In this document: piece after piece, positions 58,090 through 64,000 of the stretch
How positions within the stretch are numbered: the stretch's first letter is position 1
Layout of the letters: each line of letters opens with the position of its first letter
Origin: Zhongshania aquimaris
GTDB lineage: Bacteria > Pseudomonadota > Gammaproteobacteria > Pseudomonadales > Spongiibacteraceae
Length of the DNA stretch: 64,000 nucleotides
Direction of reading: 5' to 3'
NCBI RefSeq assembly: GCF_019312595.1
Contig: NZ_JAHWDQ010000001.1
Location: forward strand, 744,001 to 808,000
The notes under the pieces: generated by a model
What the model saw: the letters and a program-made list of their open reading frames with translations, nothing else
Told to the model about the DNA's origin: nothing
The model's database searches: none
Position numbers and translations under genes: made by a program

Positions 58090-59073
58090 TCAAGCCCGCA
58101 AGCTTGCCGCAAATGCCAACACCTCTTTTGCTAAGGAAATCTTGCTCTCCATATCCGTCATTAAACTCGGCGCCACACAAACCGCTAAGCCCATGGCCGC
58201 AATGTCATCCATGTACTCCGCATCGGCCTCATCCAATACAAAGCCATCCAGCAAATCACCGTAATACTCCGCCACCGCCAGCGCCGTGGCTGGCATATCT
58301 AATTCCCGCATCATCTTCGCCGCAGGCCCCTTCACTGCACGGCCTGCAATAATTGGTGACACCGCGATAACAGGCGCCGACGACGCCTTTAGCAAACGCC
58401 GGCAATCAGGCAAACTCAATATCGGATCAATACTGACAAAGGGGTTCGACGGGCAAACTACAATGGCCGCCAAGCTTGCATCCGTCAACATCTGGCTTAC
58501 CAATGGATTTAGTTCAGCTGAATCCACACCCTCAAAACGCAGGTCAAGTACTTCGGGCTCACATTTATCGCGCACAAAATAATGCTGAAAATCCAGCCAA
58601 CCCTGAGCGGTATTCACCTTGGTCGCTACCGGCTGCTCAGTCATAGGCAACAGCGTGTGACAAATACCCAAGCCCGTCGCTATGCGCTGCGTTGCGGTAG
58701 ACAAGGTTTCGCCGGCAGCCATAAGCTTCGTTCTCAGCATATGGGTTGCCAAATCCTGGTCACCAATTTGAAACCATTCATCACCACCCAATCTGCGCAT
58801 GGCAATGAGCGTTCGCCAGGTCTCGTCCCGCAAGCCCCAGCCGCGCTCCTCGTCGTTTAAATCCGCAAGGGCATACATCACCGAGTCAAGATCGGGGCAG
58901 ATGCGCAAATCCCAATAATCAAAATCATCGCCGGTATTTGCCACGATTGTCAGTTGCTCAGCAGCTAACACTGCCGCTAAACCTCGGCATAGCTTGGCGC
59001 CACCAACACCACCACTCAAGGCCAATACGCCGCCGCTAAATGCTGTTCCCGCGGGGAGACTTACCTCAGCCAT
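58090..59073 (-). CDS. cofD: 2-phospho-L-lactate transferase CofD
   Basis: 327 residues. It transfers the activated C3 acid phosphate to FO to give F420-0 (or the dehydro or 3PG analogue). LALSGGVGGAKLCRGLA is the CofD nucleotide loop; VANTGDDFDYWDLRICPDLDSVMYAL carries metal ligands; VVCPSNPFVSIDPIL and VIAVSPIIAGRAVKGPAAKMM are family blocks. It shares one base with the cofE stop (TAATG), so the two are coupled. Confidence 0.95.
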   Translation of the reverse strand: MAEVSLPAGTAFSGGVLALSGGVGGAKLCRGLAAVLAAEQLTIVANTGDDFDYWDLRICPDLDSVMYALADLNDEERGWGLRDETWRTLIAMRRLGGDEWFQIGDQDLATHMLRTKLMAAGETLSTATQRIATGLGICHTLLPMTEQPVATKVNTAQGWLDFQHYFVRDKCEPEVLDLRFEGVDSAELNPLVSQMLTDASLAAIVVCPSNPFVSIDPILSLPDCRRLLKASSAPVIAVSPIIAGRAVKGPAAKMMRELDMPATALAVAEYYGDLLDGFVLDEADAEYMDDIAAMGLAVCVAPSLMTDMESKISLAKEVLAFAASLRA

Positions 59074-59840
59074 TAGCGAAACATATCCTTCTCTCGGTCG
59101 CGGATTAAAGACGCGGAGCCAAGCGCTGATGGGCGCAGTGTTGCACCGCGAATCAATACCACCGGCAGCGCCTCGTCACCTTGCCCCATCATAAAAGACG
59201 CCGCTGCGGCTAACTCATCGGCCACAGCAACCTCGGTAATTTCCAGTGGTCGGCCATACAAATCTTGCTCGCCAACGCGATTTTCCAATGCCTCAAATCC
59301 GGCGGTACCAATCGCGAAGCCCATGGTGCCATTGCGCCAGGCGCGGCCGGCGCTGTCGTTGATCAAAATATGGACGTTTTTGCCGGTGCTCGCCGATAGC
59401 GACGAACGCAATGCAGCCGCGCTGCCATCGGGATTTTCGGGCAACAATAGCAAACGCGGATTCTCGTCATCGCTACTTATATTGGAGCGATCAATGCCCG
59501 CATTGGCGTGCACATAGCCGAGTACATGTTCAACAATCACCACCCCTGGTCGGCGACGAATAACCTCGCGGGATTCATTTAACAAGACCTGCATATGACG
59601 CGGATCTTTATCGCACTGCGCCGCCAAGGCAATCGCCTCAGGCCCCGGCTCTACTTCGTTTAAATAGGCGTAACGGCCTTCCGCTTTAGACACAATTTTT
59701 TGCGCCAGCACCAAAACATCACCATCCTCTAGCGCCCATTCGGAGTCATCCAAGGCCTTGAGAATAAGATCCGCCAGATTATCGCCGGGTTCCACCATTG
59801 GGATCCCAGCCAGCGCGTGAATAAGCAGTGACGACGTCAT
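59073..59840 (-). CDS. cofE: coenzyme F420-0:L-glutamate ligase CofE
   Basis: 255 residues. It adds one or more gamma-linked glutamates to F420-0 with GTP. Family blocks: GIPMVEPGDNLADLI, VLVLAQKIVSKAEGR, RRRPGVVIVEH and NDSAGRAWRNGTMGFAIG. It is the single-domain ligase; the C-terminal nitroreductase-like domain fused in mycobacterial FbiB, which reduces dehydro-F420-0, is absent here. Six bases separate its ATG from the npdG stop. Confidence 0.93.
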   Translation of the reverse strand: MTSSLLIHALAGIPMVEPGDNLADLILKALDDSEWALEDGDVLVLAQKIVSKAEGRYAYLNEVEPGPEAIALAAQCDKDPRHMQVLLNESREVIRRRPGVVIVEHVLGYVHANAGIDRSNISSDDENPRLLLLPENPDGSAAALRSSLSASTGKNVHILINDSAGRAWRNGTMGFAIGTAGFEALENRVGEQDLYGRPLEITEVAVADELAAAASFMMGQGDEALPVVLIRGATLRPSALGSASLIRDREKDMFR

Positions 59841-59846
59841 GTGGGA

Positions 59847-60524
59847 TTAATGGTCCAAGCCCGTTAATTTAATGCCAGCGTGACACTTATATTGCTTGTT
59901 GATAAAGATCAGTAGCGAGGTCATTGCCTCAACTGCGGCAGCATTAGCGATGCTACCGGCGTGAAAACCACGCAAACCCGCCGCCTCGACGAGCTCAATG
60001 ACTTTTGCACGCGCTTCTTTATTATCGCCGCACACCAAGACGTCGCAGTCCATCCCTTTGCCATCTTGCAAATGCACTGCCGCCACATTCTGAAAGGCCG
60101 ACACAACACTAACCCCCTCACCCAAAATATTCTGGGCAATCTGTCCCGCTGAGCCTTCAGCCGGTAGCTGCACACGGGCAACCTTTGGCGGTAGCAAGGG
60201 CACGGTCACATCAATTAAAATTTTGCCCTGCAAAGCGGCCTTAACACTAAGCAGCGTGTCAGCATGGTGAGCAAAGGGCACAGTTAACGCGGAAATATCT
60301 GCCGCATTGGCCGCAGCGACATTATCCATTGCCCTAACCGATACGTCCCCTACTCCGCGCTCTTGCATTAACTCACGCAATTCCTGCGCCGCAGTCTCGG
60401 CTTTTTCCTGGGTGCGTGAACCGATGATGATTGGGTAGCCGGCCTCGGCCCAACGCCTCGCCAAACCCGTTCCCAAGCCACCTGTACCACCTAAAATTGC
60501 CACTACTGCTTTTCTTTCACTCAT
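59847..60524 (-). CDS. npdG: NADPH-dependent F420 reductase (Fno/NpdG)
   Basis: 225 residues. It moves hydride between NADPH and F420, keeping the cofactor reduced. AILGGTGGLGTGLARRWAEAG is the Fno nucleotide loop with IIIGSRTQEKA, the NADP-selecting Ser-Arg-Thr; VSAFQNVAAVHLQDG and the AMTSLLIFIN helix complete the family pattern. GAG lies 8 bases before the ATG at 60524; a start at 60539 is weaker. It is the first gene of the F420 operon. Confidence 0.92.
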   Translation of the reverse strand: MSERKAVVAILGGTGGLGTGLARRWAEAGYPIIIGSRTQEKAETAAQELRELMQERGVGDVSVRAMDNVAAANAADISALTVPFAHHADTLLSVKAALQGKILIDVTVPLLPPKVARVQLPAEGSAGQIAQNILGEGVSVVSAFQNVAAVHLQDGKGMDCDVLVCGDNKEARAKVIELVEAAGLRGFHAGSIANAAAVEAMTSLLIFINKQYKCHAGIKLTGLDH

Positions 60525-61058
60525 GTAGAAATCTCGCATTGTTATTCAGTTTGTCATGCAAACTGCGACGTCTAGTGCTCATTATTTAAGCGCCGAAGTA
60601 AGCAAAATACCGTGTATATAAGGTTTAGTGTATACATGTTGACCCAGCGAGAATACTGTCAAAAACGGTCTATCATCAAACAAATCTGATCGCTTTAGGC
60701 ATTCAAAATAACAATACGCGGGTATTCCAGCCCAAATCGTTCTCATTTAATAGGAGTGCCCACTCAAGCTGCATTTAATCAGTTGCAAGCGCTCAAACAA
60801 TTAAGCATTACAGATTAGTCCCTTCAGACTACCCCTGCCGCAAACCACGCTACAGGCCACGTACTACGGCAATTTCATACCGGCATAGAAAATTGACGTC
60901 GCTGTATATTCCATTTCCGCGCGATCAAAATACGGTAAACTTAACGCAGATTGGCCTAGCTAAGCTTAAACAGCTGGAATTGTTTTATACCGAAGCAAGC
61001 AGCGGAATGGCACAGCCTACAAAAAAGCTTATCAAATCACATGTGCGACGGAGTGGGA
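60525..61058. promoter_or_regulatory. 534-base divergent region upstream of the F420 operon
   Basis: No gene is recognised here; frames such as 60893-61081 have no ribosome binding site. TGTATA (60613-60618) and TATACA (60631-60636) form an inverted repeat 12 bases apart, and GTGTATA also repeats directly; this could be an operator or promoter for the F420 operon, about 90 bases upstream of npdG. The right end holds the promoter of the next SDR. Confidence 0.4.
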
Positions 61059-61832
61059 ATGCAGAACAGACTAAACTTTAAGGGCCAAGTTGCTATCGTG
61101 ACTGGCGGTGGCAAAGGTGTTGGCCGTGGAATAAGCGAACGCTTCCTCGAAAACGGTGCTACCGTCATTATCTGCGGCCGCAGTGAGCCTGATGAGCTAC
61201 CCACCGCAGATGGCAATACCGCTGTATTTCTGCCACTGGATGTGCGGGACGCCGACGCTATACAGAGTTTCGTCGATACTATTGTCCGCGACTACGGTCG
61301 CATCGACGTGCTCGTCAACAATGCCGGCGGAGCGCCAGCCGCTGACGCCGCCACCGTGTCGCCAAGATTCTCAGAATCCATTATTCGACTAAACCTACTG
61401 GCTCCGCTGAACTTCGCACAGTCCTGCAACAAAGTCATGCAAACCCAAGACAGCGGTGGCGCTATTATCAATATTGCGTCGGTAAGCGCAGTCCGACCAT
61501 CGCCAGGTACTGCGGCCTACGGTGCTGCAAAGGCGGGCTTAGTTAGCTTATCTACCTCTCTCGCCGTTGAATGGGCGCCCAAGGTGCGCACCAACACCAT
61601 CATCGCCGGGCTCATTCGCACTGAACAAGCTCACCTGCATTACGGCGACGAGGCGGGGATCGCTGCGGTAGGTAACACGATTCCACTGGGCAGAATGGCC
61701 GTACCCCAAGATATCGGTGACGCCTGCCTATTTCTAGCAAGTAATCTCGCCGCTTACATCAGCGGATCAACCCTAACCGTGCATGGTGGTGGCGAAAACC
61801 CGGCATTTTTAGGTGCCGCAAACGCAGAATAA
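61059..61832 (+). CDS. SDR-family oxidoreductase
   Basis: 257 residues. Classical SDR: VTGGGKGVGRG loop, LPLDVRDAD, VNNAGGAP, Ser of ASVSAVRPSP, and catalytic AYGAAKAGL (Tyr and Lys present). It uses NAD(P)H on an alcohol or ketone; the substrate is unknown. GGAG and GGGA stand just before this ATG, favouring it over 61041. It is divergent from the F420 operon but shares no obvious pathway with it. Confidence 0.85.
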   Translation: MQNRLNFKGQVAIVTGGGKGVGRGISERFLENGATVIICGRSEPDELPTADGNTAVFLPLDVRDADAIQSFVDTIVRDYGRIDVLVNNAGGAPAADAATVSPRFSESIIRLNLLAPLNFAQSCNKVMQTQDSGGAIINIASVSAVRPSPGTAAYGAAKAGLVSLSTSLAVEWAPKVRTNTIIAGLIRTEQAHLHYGDEAGIAAVGNTIPLGRMAVPQDIGDACLFLASNLAAYISGSTLTVHGGGENPAFLGAANAE

Positions 61833-62085
61833 GCGCCCTATCAAGCTCGCCGTTAAGCGCTATTTTCCTCACAAATAGCGCGTATCAGCCTTATTGCGGT
61901 ATCCCCCCTTAAAGATGTAGTGAATTACCGCAATTCACTACGCAATCTATGTATTCAGACCTCGGTAATTTCGAATAATCACGACATCATCACCGGAGTA
62001 CATTGTCCAACAAGTAAGGAGTTAAATTTCTCTCGACGCGACGATCGACTATCGCCAGCCGCCGACAAAAAAAACGAGGCGCACC

Positions 62086-62547
62086 ATGACACCCAAGCAA
62101 ATAGCTATCGTTCAATCGCAGTTACAGGCAGTGAAGTCCATCGGCAAGCCTTTTGCCAAAGTCTTCTATGCACGTCTGTTTCAGTTGGCACCCGATTTGC
62201 GAAACCTATTTAACTGCACCGACAATAGCAAAGATCGCAAACTCATCAATATGCTTTGTACCACTGTGCATTCACTGGACAATATGGATGGACTCAAAGT
62301 GGTCGCCCACAACATGGGGCAGCGCTACAGCGAGCAAGGCGTCAGTGATCGTCACTACGATTTTTTTATACAAGCCATGCTAGAAACATTAGAGATGGCG
62401 CTTGGCGACGATTTTAGCGGTGATGCTAAAGCCGCCTGGGTTAGCATGCTAGCCATGTTAAAAGAGACGCTGCTAGAAGCGAGTAGCTATCGCGAAATTG
62501 AACATACCGAGTGGGGCCATGAGGTTCCGATGGCATTGGTGGGTTAG
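62086..62547 (+). CDS. single-domain globin
   Basis: 153 residues. PFAKVFYARLFQLAPDLRNLF (helices A-C), VVAHNMGQRYSEQGVSDRHYDFF with the proximal His90, and LETLEMALGDDFSGDAKAAWVSMLAML fit bacterial single-domain globins related to Vitreoscilla-type haemoglobin and the globin part of flavohaemoproteins. A flavoprotein domain is missing. It may bind oxygen or detoxify nitric oxide; which one is unknown. GAGG lies 6 bases before the ATG. Confidence 0.85.
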   Translation: MTPKQIAIVQSQLQAVKSIGKPFAKVFYARLFQLAPDLRNLFNCTDNSKDRKLINMLCTTVHSLDNMDGLKVVAHNMGQRYSEQGVSDRHYDFFIQAMLETLEMALGDDFSGDAKAAWVSMLAMLKETLLEASSYREIEHTEWGHEVPMALVG

Positions 62548-62589
62548 TTATTCGGCGCCAATGTAGTTTGAAATACTGAATACAAAACA

Positions 62590-62633
62590 AGAAAACGTGC
62601 ATCGACTCCTATTGAAACCCGAATCGATGCCGT
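62590..62633 (-). terminator. terminator of the thiolase gene
   Basis: ACG-t-GCATCGA (62595-62605) pairs with TCGATGC-CGT (62624-62633) with one bulge; on the minus strand the stem is followed by TTTTC and further T. It lies just after the thiolase stop at 62641. Confidence 0.65.
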
Positions 62634-62640
62634 TACGCTA

Positions 62641-63816
62641 TCAAATGCTTTTTGCGTAAACAGTAACCACCGCCGCGCCGCCTAAACCAAGATTATGCTG
62701 CAAAGCCACCTTCGCACCGGCAACTTGTCTCGCCCCAGCCTCTCCGCGCAATTGTTTTGTTAATTCAAAACACTGTGCTAAACCGGTTGCTCCAATGGGG
62801 TGTCCCTTAGACATCAATCCACCAGACGGATTTACAACAATTTTCCCGCCATACGTATTGTCGCCATCGGCTACGAAACGACTCGCTCCTCCTTCCGAAC
62901 ACAGCCCCAAGGCTTCGTAACTAAGCACTTCGTTTGTGGTGAAGCAATCGTGAAGCTCAACGACATCCACATCCTCCGCATCAATCCCTGCCTGCATATA
63001 GGCTTTAGTTGCTGCCTGTCTAGTCATACCCGACCCCACCAACTTCATCGGATCGCTAAAGCTATCGAGCTTATCCGTAGCCATGCTTTGTCCCGCAATG
63101 ACGACACCTCGGGTAATACCGTGATGCTTTGCAAAGTCTTCGCTGCATATAATCGCAGCCGCCGCGCCGCAGGTTGGCGGACAGCACATTAGTCGGGTGA
63201 GATAGTTCATATATAGCATCGGTGAGTTCATCACCTCGGTAAGCGAAAGCGGCGTATTGAATAAGGCATAGGGGTTATTCACCGCATGATTACGGGTTTT
63301 CACCGCTACCTGCGCGAACAACTCAGGTTTTGCGCCATAGCGTTCCATATAGCTATGGCCAGCAGCGCCAAAACAACGGAGGGCCAACGGGGCGGCTGGG
63401 TAATCTAGTCTGTCTAAGGCTTCGTCAAAAATAGTAAATGGCGATTCTCTATCATCCCACTGAGAAGCAATTGCCCCGCTGGGCATTTCTTCAAATCCCA
63501 GCGCGAGCACACAATCCACTTCACCACTTAGAATTGCTTGCCTAGCAAGATAAATCGCGCTAGAACCCGAGGAGCAATTATTATTGACATTAACCACCGG
63601 AATACCGGTCATGCCAACATCATAGATCGCTCGCTGACCACTACAGCTATCGCCATATATATAGCCGGCAAATGCCTGCTGAACATCTGAGTAATTTAGA
63701 CCCGCATCTTTTAATGCATCACTTACTGCCTCGCTAGCCATCCTTCTGTAGGGCGCTTGCTTTCCGGGCTTGGCAAATTTCACCATGCCCACACCGGCGA
63801 CAAGAACCTGATTCAT
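62641..63816 (-). CDS. lipid-transfer protein / thiolase-like acetyl-CoA acetyltransferase
   Basis: 391 residues. It follows the SCP2-type thiolase (Ltp) pattern: VAGVGMVKFAKPGKQAPYR, NNNCSSGSSAIYLARQAI with the active Cys, ELHDCFTTNEVLSYEALGLC, and NPSGGLMSKGHPIGATGLAQ with the His. Such proteins cleave or carry steroid side-chain and other acyl-CoA intermediates. GGGGG stands 4-5 bases before the ATG. A terminator from the upstream TonB receptor separates the two, so it has its own promoter. Confidence 0.88.
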   Translation of the reverse strand: MNQVLVAGVGMVKFAKPGKQAPYRRMASEAVSDALKDAGLNYSDVQQAFAGYIYGDSCSGQRAIYDVGMTGIPVVNVNNNCSSGSSAIYLARQAILSGEVDCVLALGFEEMPSGAIASQWDDRESPFTIFDEALDRLDYPAAPLALRCFGAAGHSYMERYGAKPELFAQVAVKTRNHAVNNPYALFNTPLSLTEVMNSPMLYMNYLTRLMCCPPTCGAAAAIICSEDFAKHHGITRGVVIAGQSMATDKLDSFSDPMKLVGSGMTRQAATKAYMQAGIDAEDVDVVELHDCFTTNEVLSYEALGLCSEGGASRFVADGDNTYGGKIVVNPSGGLMSKGHPIGATGLAQCFELTKQLRGEAGARQVAGAKVALQHNLGLGGAAVVTVYAKSI

Positions 63817-63860
63817 TAAACCCCCTAATAAAGCGCTAGTAAGTATCGACTTTGAGCTAG

Positions 63861-63897
63861 AAAATAAAAAAGCCGCGCTTTTCGCACGGCAAAAAAA
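63861..63897 (-). terminator. terminator of the partial TonB receptor
   Basis: On the minus strand GCCGTGC-GAAAA-GCGCGGC is followed by TTTTTTATTTT. The stem is at 63872-63878 and 63884-63890. Confidence 0.85.
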
Positions 63898-64000
63898 TTA
63901 ATCGTATTTATAATCAAACGTAATGCCGTAGGTGCGAGGATCGCTGACGTATCGCGTTACGATGTCACTTACCACCTGAACATGCCCCGTGGTCGCGTAC
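63898..64000 (-). CDS. C-terminal end of a TonB-dependent receptor (partial)
   Basis: Only the last 33 codons lie in the window. The residues (VQVVSDIVTRYVSDPRTYGITFDYKYD) match the end of TonB-dependent receptors, where DPRTYGI-x-F-x-Y precedes the final strand. The last residue is Asp, rather than the usual Phe or Trp. The rest of the gene is beyond the right edge, so the ligand is unknown. Confidence 0.65.
   Translation of the reverse strand, partial: YATTGHVQVVSDIVTRYVSDPRTYGITFDYKYD

Noticed and set aside
60893-61081. 62-codon frame upstream of the last SDR
   Set aside because: Overlaps the SDR start in another frame, has no ribosome binding site and no family resemblance.

Overview
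The window looks like chromosome of an aerobic, probably marine gammaproteobacterium of about 50% G+C. Evidence is the dapA-bamC-(MBL)-purC order, rimO-rsmE, hrpB, htpX, BamC, HxlR and SIMPL proteins, three TonB-dependent receptors and Gram-negative lipoproteins. The mix of genes (F420 synthesis, lipid-transfer thiolase, many SDRs, TonB receptors) suggests something like Spongiibacteraceae/Cellvibrionales; that placement is inference. I see no rRNA, tRNA, CRISPR, insertion sequence, prophage or origin.

Layout. 1-7 kb: tail of an alpha/beta hydrolase, a GreA/Rnk-like factor, a membrane-anchored FAD oxidase divergent from an exported methyltransferase, a DUF2244 protein, an exported hydratase-like protein, a SIMPL protein and a YbaK deacylase. 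7-13.5 kb: rimO-rsmE, a MliC lipoprotein, an isomerase/SDR pair divergent from an HxlR regulator with two clear operator-like palindromes, a thioesterase and an acyltransferase. 13.5-24.4 kb: a TonB receptor, a three-gene 2-oxoacid:ferredoxin oxidoreductase operon with its own FAD/Fe-S subunit, and divergent acnA. 24.8-31.5 kb: a DUF6489-like protein, a GNAT-nitrilase fusion, msrA and polyamine genes (speD, speE, a PLP amino-acid decarboxylase).

31.8-36.3 kb: the most unusual locus, a two-gene unit. It encodes a 900-residue exported protein with six ~105-residue acidic repeats and an OmpA peptidoglycan-binding end, followed by a TpsB/ShlB-like barrel that has no signal peptide and lacks the usual loop-6 arginine. 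36.8-45.6 kb: a small protein, an orphan GspF-like protein, a DnaJ-domain membrane protein, htpX, a class II aldolase, a small barrel, hrpB, an RsuA-type pseudouridine synthase and a CsbD/lipoprotein pair. 45.8-54 kb: a histidine-rich (probably metal) TonB receptor with a small metal-site protein, purC-MBL-bamC-dapA, a DUF3806 protein, an AEC transporter and a Trp-rich protein.

53.9-60.5 kb: a compact coenzyme F420 operon (npdG-cofE-cofD-cofC-fbiC plus an SDR), enough for FO synthesis, side-chain assembly, glutamylation and reduction by NADPH. 61-64 kb: an SDR, a globin, a lipid-transfer thiolase and the end of another TonB receptor.

How it fits together. The oxidoreductase operon and acnA suggest a TCA cycle whose 2-oxoglutarate step may use ferredoxin. 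The F420 operon makes and recharges a deazaflavin whose consuming enzymes are mostly elsewhere. speD, speE and the decarboxylase form a polyamine set. Start sites were moved from the longest reading frame wherever a Shine-Dalgarno sequence or signal peptide supported it.
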